From contig JALWNJ010000244.1 in assembly GCA_026995955.1 (NCBI GenBank), forward strand, positions 1-14,399: a DNA stretch of 14,399 nucleotides, read 5' to 3'. Source of the stretch: Gammaproteobacteria bacterium (lineage in GTDB: Bacteria > Pseudomonadota > Gammaproteobacteria > J044). This document shows positions 6,244 through 14,073 of the stretch, one piece after another; the first letter of the stretch is position 1; the number at the start of each line of letters is the position of its first letter. Made by a program: the position numbers and the translations under genes. The notes beneath the pieces were generated by a model. The model saw only the letters and a list, made by a program, of their open reading frames with translations, was not told where the DNA came from and did no database searches.

Positions 6244-6251
6244 TATATATA
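6244..6251. promoter_or_regulatory. TATATATA core between divergent FecR-like and barrel genes
   Basis: This 8-base self-complementary AT run in a GC-rich 61-base divergent gap can serve as a -10 element on either strand. On the minus strand a TTGCCC (6276-6271) lies at roughly -35 distance, with a spacer slightly longer than 17. I see no good -35 rightward. Confidence 0.35.
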
Positions 6252-6280
6252 GACGAAACGGGCAGGCGGGGGGCAAAAAA

Positions 6281-7144
6281 ATGAAAACGATTACCACGGC
6301 CACCACGGTGGCCCTGACCCTGGTCTGCCTCGAGGTCCAGGCGGCCCGTCCCTGGTGGCTGACAGTCGGCGCCGATTACAGCAGCGACAGCAATGTCAAT
6401 CGAGGGCCTTCCGGACAGCAGCTCTCCGATCATGCCTTCGGCGCCGGGGTGGAGGCGGGCTGGTTCGGCACCACGGGGGCGCGCAGCGGACTGAGGCTTC
6501 GCCTTCGCCTGGATAGCAACCGCCATGCCGAATTCGATCGCCTCGACCGTACCCGGATCGAGGCCGAGGCCAGCTGGCGCTTCCGACCCGGGCATGGCTA
6601 TACCGCCACCCGCTTTTCCCTCGATCTGGCGCTGGCTGGCGAGGACTGGCGCAGCGAATTGCGCGACGCCAGCGTGGCGCGCCTGCAGCTGCGTGCCGAC
6701 AAGCGCCTCACCACCCGCCTCCAGGGCCGGCTCGGGCTTGGCTACGAACAGCGCAACGCCCGCGAGGAGACCTTTACCCTGGGCAATGCGCTGCTGGAAG
6801 GCTACCTGGACTATCGCCTCGGCCGCAGCGGCAGCCTGTACCTGACCGTGGACGGGCGCCTTGGCGAGGCGGTCACCAGCCTCGACCCGGCCTATTACCG
6901 TGGCGGCTACGGCAACAGGATCGACTACACCGCCTGGGTGGCCGACGATGCCTTCCGCCCCGGCTGGTGGGCCTACCGCATCGATGCCGACACCCTCATC
7001 GTCGGCCTCGGCTACAACCATGCCTTCAGCCGCAGCCTGTCGCTGGATCTGCTGGCGCGCGCCTATCGGGCGCAGCCCAGGGACAAGGGGCCCGACTACA
7101 GCGGCAGCGAGCTGTCGGCGGCACTGTTCTACCGTTTCCAGTAG
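6281..7144 (+). CDS. Probable outer-membrane beta-barrel protein
   Basis: A 287-residue secreted protein. A Sec signal (MKTITTATTVALTLVCLEVQA) is predicted to be cut before A22. The mature chain shows many alternating hydrophobic/polar strands with aromatic girdles and short turns, for example WWLTVGADYSSDSN, RLRLRLDSN, RLQGRLGLGYEQ, GYLDYRLG, SLYLTVDGRLG, LIVGLGYNHAFS, SLDLLARAYRAQP and the final ELSAALFYRFQ. This is the pattern of outer-membrane barrels; I count about 12-14 possible strands. The last residue is Gln after Phe, a slight departure from the usual terminal aromatic. I cannot name the family. The start at 6281 follows a purine-rich GGGGGG stretch. The same frame is open far upstream, but that part is antisense to the FecR gene. 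It is divergent from the Tat-exported FecR-domain protein, and 144 bases separate it from the T6SS operon. Confidence 0.75.
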   Translation: MKTITTATTVALTLVCLEVQAARPWWLTVGADYSSDSNVNRGPSGQQLSDHAFGAGVEAGWFGTTGARSGLRLRLRLDSNRHAEFDRLDRTRIEAEASWRFRPGHGYTATRFSLDLALAGEDWRSELRDASVARLQLRADKRLTTRLQGRLGLGYEQRNAREETFTLGNALLEGYLDYRLGRSGSLYLTVDGRLGEAVTSLDPAYYRGGYGNRIDYTAWVADDAFRPGWWAYRIDADTLIVGLGYNHAFSRSLSLDLLARAYRAQPRDKGPDYSGSELSAALFYRFQ

Positions 7145-7172
7145 CGCACACAGCTTCGTATTCAATTGATTT

Positions 7173-7196
7173 CTTGATTTATTAAATACAATCAAG
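7173..7196 (+). promoter_or_regulatory. AT-rich inverted repeat and -10 box upstream of the T6SS operon
   Basis: CTTGATT (7173-7179) and AATCAAG (7190-7196) are perfect inverted repeats around a 10-base AT-rich loop. TACAAT (7187-7192), one base off the -10 consensus, overlaps the right arm, and TTGATT occurs at 7166-7171 and 7174-7179. The best -35 spacing is only 15 bases, so this may be a regulated or non-standard promoter. The rest of the 144-base gap, from 7197 to 7288, is a GC-rich leader with no other feature I can support; no sigma-54 -24/-12 pair was found. Confidence 0.4.
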
Positions 7197-7288
7197 GGGT
7201 TGCGTCGCGCTCCCCGGTGCATTACCATGCGCCGTGTCGCCCATCGGGGGCATTGCAACACACCACACAGGGACGGACAGCCGCCATC

Positions 7289-7834
7289 ATGGAACAAGCC
7301 GCCACGGACAGGTCACTGCCGGAATCTTCCCCCCAGCACGCGGGTCACGCACGGGGCACCAGCCGTCGCCGTGGCGCCGGCAGCCGCGTGCTGGAGGGGC
7401 TGGCCGCCCTGGTGGAAGGCCAGCGCCAGTTCGCCGACGAAATGGGCCTGGCGCCGGCCCGAGTCTTCCCCCGTACCCACGATCTGTTCGAGAACGCACC
7501 CACCCGCGAGGTCCTGCGTCGCCTGCTGCGCGGCCAGGGCGAGGATCTGGCGCGGCTGGACGACCTGTTTGCCGATCTCGGTGGTCACCAGCTGGCGCTG
7601 ATGGCCGCGCTGGAGCAGGTCTCCGGTCAGGCCATCGATGCCCTCGATCCGGGTCAGTTCGTCACCGGCGGGCCGTTGCCGGTACTGCGCGAACTGCGTG
7701 CCTGGCAGGGCTATCGCAACCACTGGGCCGAGCTGCGCGAGAACGACCTGCTGCGCTACGAGCGCATGGTCGCCTCCGGCTTCGTGCCTGCCTATGTCCG
7801 AGCCAGAGAGAAGGAAGGAGCGCTCAAGTCATGA
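7289..7834 (+). CDS. TagH-like T6SS protein, C-terminal domain only (no FHA)
   Basis: A 181-residue protein in the position of tagH in tagH-tssJ-tssK-tssL-tssM-tagF clusters. Its sequence follows the C-terminal domain of TagH/ImpI proteins: an N-terminal helix RVLEGLAALVEGQRQF (33-48), an FENAPTREVLRRLL segment matching the ENNPLKF...LL region, and the hallmark HQLAL (100-104). A helix AALEQVSGQAIDALDP and an end FVPAYVRARE (165-174) matching the F-x-x-AY close of the family complete the match. Normal TagH proteins are about 400-500 residues and begin with a phosphothreonine-binding FHA domain. Here the first 30 residues are low-complexity, and the upstream DNA back to the barrel stop encodes no FHA. 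A start at 7217 is in frame but adds nothing domain-like. The stop overlaps tssJ by ATGA. Assignment rests on motifs and position. Confidence 0.72.
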   Translation: MEQAATDRSLPESSPQHAGHARGTSRRRGAGSRVLEGLAALVEGQRQFADEMGLAPARVFPRTHDLFENAPTREVLRRLLRGQGEDLARLDDLFADLGGHQLALMAALEQVSGQAIDALDPGQFVTGGPLPVLRELRAWQGYRNHWAELRENDLLRYERMVASGFVPAYVRAREKEGALKS

Positions 7835-8304
7835 AATACCTCTTGTCCCGGTCATTGCAGCCCGCGCTGCTCGCCGTTGCCCTGTTGCTGCTCGCCGCCT
7901 GCAGCGGCCCGCAGCTCAAGGTGGATCTGTCCTCCTCGGCCAACATCAACATGGACCAGGAGAACCGCCCGCTGCCGGTGGTGGTGCGCATCTACCAGCT
8001 GTCCGACATCACCGCCTTCGAACAGGCCTCGTTCAAGGACCTGTGGCGCAACGACCTCGGCGTGCTCGGCGACCAGCTGCTGGTGCACCAGGAAGTGGTC
8101 ATCGACCCGGCCTCGCAGAAGACGGTTACCATCAAGCGGCACCCGCGCGCGGCCTGGGTGGGCGTGATGGCGGTGTTCCGTTCGCCCATCGATCGCAACT
8201 GGAAGGACTACCGCAAGCTGTCCACCAGCTATGTCGGGCGCAAGCTGTCGACCACCATCGACGTGCGCCTGCAGGGCAACAAGATCGACATCTACGAAGG
8301 CTGA
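7831..8304 (+). CDS. tssJ: T6SS outer-membrane lipoprotein TssJ
   Basis: A 157-residue lipoprotein that anchors the T6SS membrane complex in the outer membrane and binds the periplasmic end of TssM. The signal ends in a clear lipobox, LLAAC, with C24 as the lipidated residue. The following Ser-Gly fits outer-membrane sorting by Lol. The mature part has the TssJ beta-sandwich pattern: LKVDLSSSANINMD, RPLPVVVRIYQLSD (the conserved strand and loop region), FEQASFKDLWRND, then LLVHQEVVIDPASQK, RAAWVGVMAVFRSPID and WK. The length is typical. The start overlaps the tagH-like stop as ATGA, and an AAGGAG lies a suitable distance upstream. It is followed 31 bases later by tssK. Confidence 0.94.
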   Translation: MKYLLSRSLQPALLAVALLLLAACSGPQLKVDLSSSANINMDQENRPLPVVVRIYQLSDITAFEQASFKDLWRNDLGVLGDQLLVHQEVVIDPASQKTVTIKRHPRAAWVGVMAVFRSPIDRNWKDYRKLSTSYVGRKLSTTIDVRLQGNKIDIYEG

Positions 8305-8335
8305 TCCCGACGGCCGGATTCAGGGAGGAACCGAA

Positions 8336-9661
8336 ATGCAACGACTGGTCTGGTCCGAGGGACAGCTGCTGAGCCAGCAGCACTTCCAGGCATGGGACGA
8401 GCTGCTGCAGGAGGCGGGCCATTTCCGCATGCGCAGCGTGCGCCCGTTTTCCCGAGGCTGGCTCGATCTTGAACTCGACGAGGCGGCCCTGGCCGCTGGC
8501 CAGTTGCGCGTCAATCGCTGCCAGGCGGTGCTCCCCGACGGGCGCCTGCTCGACTACGACAGTGGCCGGCACGGTCCGCTGATGCTGGCTCTGGACGAGC
8601 TCGACCAGCCCGAAGTCGAGGTGCGCCTGGCGATGCCGGCCAACAATGCCGTGCAGGGGCTGCCCGGCTATCCCGGCAATGGCGTGCTGCATGCCTGGGA
8701 GGCGGAGTTCCGTACAGTGGCCGATCACTGCGATCCGGCGCGGGAGCAGGAGCTGGTGTTTGGCCGGCCGCGCCTGATGCTGCTGCCCGAGGGCGGCATC
8801 AGCGACCAGTTCAGCATGCTGCCGCTGTGCCGGTTGCAGCGCCAGGGCGACGGCGGCTATGCGCTCGATCCCGAATTCGTGCCGCCGCTGCTGCGGCTGC
8901 GCGCCTCGCCCGCCATGCTGGCCCTGCTCGACCGCGTCATCGACATGGTCCAGGCGCGGCTGCGCAGTCTCGACCGCGCCCGCGAGCAGCTCGCCAGCGG
9001 CACCCTGCGCTTCGGCCCCGGCGAGCTGACCAGCTTCCTGCTGATCCAGGCCCTGGGCAGCGCCTTGCCGGCGCTGCGCCATGCCCGCACGCATGGCGTG
9101 ATGCATCCCGAGTCGCTGTACCTGCTGCTGGCGCGCACCATCGCCGCACTGGCGCCGTTCGATGCCGGGGCCGGCGTCGGCGAGTTGCCGCCCTACGATC
9201 ACGATCGTCCCGGCCCGGTGTTCAGGGCGCTGGAGCAGGCCCTGTCGGCCCTGCTGCACACCGCGGCGCCCGAGGCGCTCAAGCCGCTGGAGCTGGTGCG
9301 CGAATCCAGTGCCCTGCTGTCGATGCAGCACCTCGATCCCATGCACCTGGCCGACACCCTGTACCTGGCCGTCAAGGGTCACGGGCTGGAGCCGGGCTGG
9401 GTGCGCGACTTCGAGTCCCGGGTCAAGGTCGGCTCGCGCGAGCAGATCGAGGTGATGGTGATGTCGGCGGTGCCCGGCGCGCGGCTGCTGCATGTGCAGA
9501 ATCCGCCCGCTGCCCTGCCGGTACGCAGCGGCTACGAATACTTCCGCATCGAGCCCAGCGGTCCCTCCTGGGAGCAGATCGTCGAGGACCAGTCGCTGGG
9601 CATCCATGTGGGCCGGGAGTTCTCCGCGCTGGAGATCGAACTGCTGAGTGTCAAGGAATAG
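8336..9661 (+). CDS. tssK: T6SS baseplate adaptor TssK
   Basis: A 441-residue cytoplasmic protein that in characterised systems forms trimers joining the baseplate (TssFG) to the membrane complex (TssL and TssM). The N-terminus has the family signature LVWSEGQLLSQQHFQAWDELL, where most members read V-W-x-E-G-x-x-x-x-P-Q-H-F-Q. The region ELVFGRPRLMLLPEG and a helical middle, SPAMLALLDRVIDMVQARLRSL followed by LIQALGSALPAL, match the TssK shoulder and linker. The C-terminal beta domain ends with SGYEYFRIEPSGPSWEQIVE. Length is normal for the family. The start at 8336 has GGGAGGAA five bases upstream. It ends 13 bases before tssL. Confidence 0.95.
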   Translation: MQRLVWSEGQLLSQQHFQAWDELLQEAGHFRMRSVRPFSRGWLDLELDEAALAAGQLRVNRCQAVLPDGRLLDYDSGRHGPLMLALDELDQPEVEVRLAMPANNAVQGLPGYPGNGVLHAWEAEFRTVADHCDPAREQELVFGRPRLMLLPEGGISDQFSMLPLCRLQRQGDGGYALDPEFVPPLLRLRASPAMLALLDRVIDMVQARLRSLDRAREQLASGTLRFGPGELTSFLLIQALGSALPALRHARTHGVMHPESLYLLLARTIAALAPFDAGAGVGELPPYDHDRPGPVFRALEQALSALLHTAAPEALKPLELVRESSALLSMQHLDPMHLADTLYLAVKGHGLEPGWVRDFESRVKVGSREQIEVMVMSAVPGARLLHVQNPPAALPVRSGYEYFRIEPSGPSWEQIVEDQSLGIHVGREFSALEIELLSVKE

Positions 9662-9674
9662 GGAGCACCGACGC

Positions 9675-10394
9675 ATGGCCGGGGAAAACGCCGTCAATCC
9701 ATTGCTGGAATGTACCCAGGGACTGTTCGCGCTGGCTGCGGAACTCAAGCGTGGCGACCGCGGGGCCAGCCTGGGCGAGGATTTCCGGGAGCGTGTCATG
9801 CGCGCCTGTGACGAAATGGAAAGGCTCGGTTTCGAGGCGCGCATCAGTGCCCAGGACATCCGCGATGCCAAGTATGCCGTGGTGGCCTACATCGACGAGG
9901 CAGTGATGTCCTCGGAATGGCCGGGGCGGCTGGAGTGGATGGCCGAACCGCTGCAGGTGACCTTCTTCGGCGATCACCTCGCCGGCGAGAAGTTCTACGA
10001 GCGCCTGGCCGAGCTGCGCCAGCGCGGCGAACAGGCGAAGGACGTGCTCGAGGTGTACTTCGTCTGCCTGCAGCTCGGCTTCGAGGGCATGTACCGCCTG
10101 CGCGGGCTGGAACAGCTGATGGCCCTGCAGGTGGACCTGCAGGCCCAGATCGACAACTACCAGCGCAATCTGGAGCCGCGCCTCACGCCCGAGGCGGCGC
10201 CGGCTGAGGGCATGCTGCAGCAGGTGCGCCAGCAGGTGCCGCTGTGGGTCATTCCCACCGTCACCGCCTCGCTGGCCATCCTTGCCTGGCTCGGCTTCCA
10301 GGCTGCGCTGGCACACCGGGCCGGCAATTCGGCCGAGCAGATCGCGGCACTGACCGAGTCGCTGCCGGTGGCACGAGAGGAGGTGCGGCCATGA
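9675..10394 (+). CDS. tssL: T6SS inner-membrane protein TssL (DotU/IcmH family)
   Basis: A 239-residue protein with a cytoplasmic helical DotU domain followed by one C-terminal membrane segment (about 190-214, LWVIPTVTASLAILAWLG). Recognisable parts are NPLLECTQGLFALAAEL, DIRDAKYAVVAYIDEAVMSS (the conserved Y-A-x-x-A-x-x-D-E stretch), PLQVTFFGDHLAGEKFYERL and VLEVYFVCLQLGFEGMYR. TssL dimerises and binds TssM and TssK. There is no C-terminal OmpA-like peptidoglycan-binding extension, so wall anchoring must come from another protein. The start at 9675 has GGGAG nine bases upstream; an in-frame GTG a few codons earlier overlaps tssK and is less likely. The stop overlaps the tssM start as ATGA, suggesting translational coupling. 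Confidence 0.95.
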   Translation: MAGENAVNPLLECTQGLFALAAELKRGDRGASLGEDFRERVMRACDEMERLGFEARISAQDIRDAKYAVVAYIDEAVMSSEWPGRLEWMAEPLQVTFFGDHLAGEKFYERLAELRQRGEQAKDVLEVYFVCLQLGFEGMYRLRGLEQLMALQVDLQAQIDNYQRNLEPRLTPEAAPAEGMLQQVRQQVPLWVIPTVTASLAILAWLGFQAALAHRAGNSAEQIAALTESLPVAREEVRP

Positions 10395-13300
10395 GTCGTC
10401 TGCTGCAGTTGCTGAGTCGTTTCCTGCTGAGCCGCGGCGGCAGCCTGGCCGTGGCGCTGGTGGTGGTCATCGGCCTGGTCTGGTTCGGCGGCCATCTGGT
10501 GGGCCTCAAGTCGCCGCTGTGGCGCCTGGCGGTCATCGGCGTGCTGCTGTTGCTGGCAGGCCTGTATGTGGCCATCGGCTGGTGGCTGGCACGCCGTCGC
10601 GGTCGCAACCTGCAGCAGGCGCTGGAGGCCGATGCGGCCGCCGGCGGTGTTGACGAGGCCGAGCTCGAGGCCCTGCGCGAAAAGATGGAAGAGGCCGTGG
10701 CTTCGCTCAAGTCTTCCGGGCTTGGTCTGCGTCATCGCGGCAGCGCCGCGCTCTATGCCCTGCCCTGGTACCTGGTCATCGGCCCCTCGGCGGCGGGCAA
10801 GAGCACTTTCCTGCGCAATTCCGGCCTGCACTTCCCCGGCAACCAGGCGCAGGACATCGAGGTGCGCGGCTTCGGCGGCACCCGGAACTGCGACTGGTGG
10901 TTCGCCGACGAGGCGGTGTTCCTCGACACCGCCGGGCGCTACACCACCGAGGAAGACGACCGCGACGAATGGATGGGGTTCCTCGGCCTGCTGAAGAAAT
11001 ACCGTCGCCGGCTGCCGGTCAACGGCGTCATGGTGGCCGTCAGCATGGAGGACATCCTGCTGGCCGACGACGAACGGCTGGAATGGCATGTCAAGGTCAT
11101 CCGCGAGCGCATCGATGAGCTGATCCGCGAGCTGGGCTATCTCATCCCGGTCTATCTGGTGTTCACCAAGTGCGATCTCGTCAAGGGCTTCGAGGCCTAT
11201 TTCGGCGACATGAGCGAACGCGAGCGCGAGCAGCTGCTCGGCATCTGGCTCGACGGCGAGCGCGATGCCGGCAAGCTGTCGGAGCGCATCGAGCAGGGGC
11301 TGGCGCGCATCTACCAGCGTCTGTGCGACCTGCGACTGCGCAAGATGGGCATCCAGCGCAAGCACGCCATCCGCAACGAGATCTTCGAGTTCCCGGCCCA
11401 GTTCCGCGCCGCCAGCGAACGGCTGATGGAGTTCCTCAACCTGCTGGTCAAGGAGAATCCCTACCAGGAGGCCCCGGTGTTCCAGGGTGTGTACTTCAGC
11501 AGTGGTACGCAGGAGGGACTGCCGCTGGCGCGCATCGTCGGCAACCTGCGCAATGCCTTCGGTCATGCCCAGCCGGAGCCGGGCGAGATGGAGCCCGACC
11601 GCAAGAAGAGCTACTTCATCAAGGGCTTCATCCAGGATGTGCTGCTGAAGGCGCCGCGCAGCGTGCAGATGAACCAGCAGCTGCATCGCCTCACCCTGTG
11701 GGTGAAGGGCGCAAGTGCCGTGGTCGGCAGCCTGCTGCTGGTTGGTGCCCTGATCTTCTTCACCACCAGCTACAGCGCCAACGGCCTGCTGCTGTCGCAG
11801 GGCGAGGAGGCCGCCGAGCGCCTGGCCAAGGAGATGCGCCGCAGCGGCGGCGAGGTGACACCGGACCTGCTGGCGGCGCTGGCCGAGGCCTGGGCGCGCT
11901 ACGACCGGCTCGATACCCTGCAGCGTGAACGCAGCTGGTTCGTCGATCTGGGGCTGTATGCCGGCGCCCCCCAGCGCGAAGCGCTGGAGCAGATGATCAA
12001 CCGCGTCATGGAGCGCGTCTTCCTGGGGCCGGTGGCGCGCGCCATGGAGGCCCGCCTGGCCCAGTATGGCCTGCGCTGGGACAAGGTGCGCCGCGAGGAC
12101 GAGTATGCCGAGCTGCGCAGCGACTACTATCAGACGCTCAAGGCCTACCTGCAGCTGGCGCAGCCGCAGTTCCTCGAGCGTGACCCCGATGCGTCGGTGT
12201 TCCTCGCCAGCTGGTATCCGGAGCTGGTGGCAGTGATCCCCGAGGAGGGCGTGCGCGACAAGCTGGCCGGCGCCGTCCGGCTGTACCTGAAGAACATGCG
12301 GCGGGCGGAAGACGATCCGCTGCACACCGCGCACTGGAAGGCGCAGGACGAGCTGGTGGAGCAGGCCCGCAACCATCTGCGCACGCCGCCCAACCCCGAG
12401 GTGCTCTACGCCCAGATCCGCAACAAGGGCCGGCTGCTGCTCAAGCGCGCCAAGCTGCGCCATCTGGTGCGCGCGCGCGGCATCAGCTATCTCACCTCCG
12501 AGGCCAGCATCCCGGTGCTCTACACGCGCAAGGGCTGGGAGGAGTTCGCCTCGCGCGAGATCCGTATGGCCGCCCACACCGCCAGTCGCGGCGACTGGGT
12601 GCTGGGCACCCAGGCCGCCGTCGATCTGGCACTGGACGAAGGTGGCGGGAAATCGGACGACGGGGAGGCGAAATCCGCCGCGGCCGGCAACAGCGAACTG
12701 GCGCAGCGGCTGGAAAAGCAGATGCGCGCGCTCTACTTTGCCGATTACCAGAAGGCCTGGTTCGAGTTCCTGGGCCGCATCACCGTGCGTCCCTTCGACA
12801 GCATCGGCAATGCCGCCGACAAGGTCCAGCTCCTGGCCAGCCAGGAGGGTCCGATTGCCCGCCTGTTTGCTTTCGTGCTGCAGAACATCGATCTGCGCGA
12901 GGTGCCCTGGGAGCAGAAGGACGGCGAATGGCAGCGTGCCGAGGTCAGCCTGGCCGCCCTCAGGCGCGTGCCCGAGACCGAGCAGCTGTTCGCCGACCTG
13001 CGCCGCTTCGCCGCGCCTGCCGAACAGCGGCGCGTCAGCGACCTGATCAACCAGTATCTGCTGTCGCTGGCCTCGGTGCAGGGCGAGCTGGAGCAGCTGC
13101 GCGCATCCAGCGAGCCGCTGCGCGATGCCGAGCTGTACGCCTCCAACCTGCTTGGGAACAACGGCGGCGACAGCGAGCTGTACAAGAGCTGGATCAGCAC
13201 CACCAGCCTGCTCAATGGCACCGGCATGGAGACCCGTCATGCCATCGAGCCGCTGTTCCTCTCCGGCATTCGCCAGTCCTGGCGTGCCGTGCTCGACACC

Positions 13301-14071
13301 GCCATGCAGGAGGTCGAACGCAAGTGGCAAATGATGGTGATGGAGGAATACGACGATCGCATCCGGGGCCGCTTCCCCTTCGCCCGCAATGGTTCCGATG
13401 CCGCGATCAGCGATGTCGCCGAGTTCTTCCGCCCCGGCGACGGCACCCTGTGGAGCTTCGTCGAGAACCACCTGTCGGCCTATCTCGTCAAGCGCCGCCA
13501 TGTCTGGCGCCAGCGGCGCTGGCTGGATGTGGAGCCGGGCTTCAGCCGCCAGCTGGTGGCGGCGCTCAATCGTGCCCAGCGCATCACCGAGGCCATGTTC
13601 CGCAGAAATGGCGACATGCCACAGCTGCGCTTCGCTGTGTATCCGATTCCCAGCAGCGGCATGAGCGAGACCCTGCTTGAGACGAATGGCCAGACCTATC
13701 GCTACCGCAACGGACCGCAGGAATGGAAGTCGTTCCAGTGGCCCGGCAATGGCGGTGATGTCGGGGCCCGGGTGGCCGCCGTCTCCAGTCGCAGCAACTA
13801 CACCGCCGAACTCAGCGAGGACGGACCCTGGGGGCTGTTCCACCTGTTGCAGGCGGCCCGTCAGCGCAAGCTGCATGGCAACGAATACCTGAGCGAATGG
13901 CAGCTCACGGCCATGAACGGCCAACCGGTCAAGGTTGCCTTCCGGCTCAGGGCAGACCGCCGCCACAGCCTGCTGCAACCGGGCCTGCTGACCGGGCTGG
14001 ATCTGCCTCAGCGGCTGGTGGCGCGCCGCAACGACGCGGATGGGCGCGAACAGATGGCGATGAGGGACTGA
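10391..14071 (+). CDS. tssM: T6SS inner-membrane protein TssM (IcmF family)
   Basis: A 1226-residue protein that spans the envelope as the core of the T6SS membrane complex. Two membrane segments near the N-terminus (about 17-39 and 43-67) and a third at about 438-460 enclose a cytoplasmic NTPase-like domain. That domain has an intact Walker A, GPSAAGKST (131-139), a Walker-B-like FLDTAGRYTT around D179, and a TKCD motif (259-262). Nucleotide binding therefore looks possible, unlike in TssM proteins that have lost Walker A. The remaining roughly 760 residues are periplasmic, mostly helical, and end in the beta-rich region that contacts TssJ, with the FQWPGNGGDVGARV stretch characteristic of the IcmF C-terminal domain. 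Length is normal. A short acidic, lysine- and alanine-rich insertion near 752-765 (GGGKSDDGEAKSAA) looks like a linker. Start 10391 is set by the ATGA overlap with tssL; an open frame continues upstream inside tssL and is discounted. Confidence 0.96.
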   Translation: MSRLLQLLSRFLLSRGGSLAVALVVVIGLVWFGGHLVGLKSPLWRLAVIGVLLLLAGLYVAIGWWLARRRGRNLQQALEADAAAGGVDEAELEALREKMEEAVASLKSSGLGLRHRGSAALYALPWYLVIGPSAAGKSTFLRNSGLHFPGNQAQDIEVRGFGGTRNCDWWFADEAVFLDTAGRYTTEEDDRDEWMGFLGLLKKYRRRLPVNGVMVAVSMEDILLADDERLEWHVKVIRERIDELIRELGYLIPVYLVFTKCDLVKGFEAYFGDMSEREREQLLGIWLDGERDAGKLSERIEQGLARIYQRLCDLRLRKMGIQRKHAIRNEIFEFPAQFRAASERLMEFLNLLVKENPYQEAPVFQGVYFSSGTQEGLPLARIVGNLRNAFGHAQPEPGEMEPDRKKSYFIKGFIQDVLLKAPRSVQMNQQLHRLTLWVKGASAVVGSLLLVGALIFFTTSYSANGLLLSQGEEAAERLAKEMRRSGGEVTPDLLAALAEAWARYDRLDTLQRERSWFVDLGLYAGAPQREALEQMINRVMERVFLGPVARAMEARLAQYGLRWDKVRREDEYAELRSDYYQTLKAYLQLAQPQFLERDPDASVFLASWYPELVAVIPEEGVRDKLAGAVRLYLKNMRRAEDDPLHTAHWKAQDELVEQARNHLRTPPNPEVLYAQIRNKGRLLLKRAKLRHLVRARGISYLTSEASIPVLYTRKGWEEFASREIRMAAHTASRGDWVLGTQAAVDLALDEGGGKSDDGEAKSAAAGNSELAQRLEKQMRALYFADYQKAWFEFLGRITVRPFDSIGNAADKVQLLASQEGPIARLFAFVLQNIDLREVPWEQKDGEWQRAEVSLAALRRVPETEQLFADLRRFAAPAEQRRVSDLINQYLLSLASVQGELEQLRASSEPLRDAELYASNLLGNNGGDSELYKSWISTTSLLNGTGMETRHAIEPLFLSGIRQSWRAVLDTAMQEVERKWQMMVMEEYDDRIRGRFPFARNGSDAAISDVAEFFRPGDGTLWSFVENHLSAYLVKRRHVWRQRRWLDVEPGFSRQLVAALNRAQRITEAMFRRNGDMPQLRFAVYPIPSSGMSETLLETNGQTYRYRNGPQEWKSFQWPGNGGDVGARVAAVSSRSNYTAELSEDGPWGLFHLLQAARQRKLHGNEYLSEWQLTAMNGQPVKVAFRLRADRRHSLLQPGLLTGLDLPQRLVARRNDADGREQMAMRD

Positions 14072-14073
14072 AC

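Noticed and set aside
5810..6280. Upstream extension of the barrel gene frame
   Set aside because: The extension is antisense to the FecR gene and has arginine- and serine-rich shadow composition. The start at 6281 has a signal peptide directly after it.
7217..7288. An earlier start for the TagH-like protein, perhaps restoring part of an FHA domain
   Set aside because: The extra 24 residues have no FHA motifs (no G-R or S-x-x-H pattern) and come from the leader next to the promoter island.
6029..7297. A 422-codon minus-strand open frame covering the barrel gene and part of the FecR gene
   Set aside because: It conflicts with both genes, which have signal peptides and domain patterns, and its own translation shows none.
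8132..9871. A 579-codon minus-strand open frame opposite tssJ and tssK
   Set aside because: A shadow of GC-biased codons; the sense strand carries recognisable TssJ and TssK.
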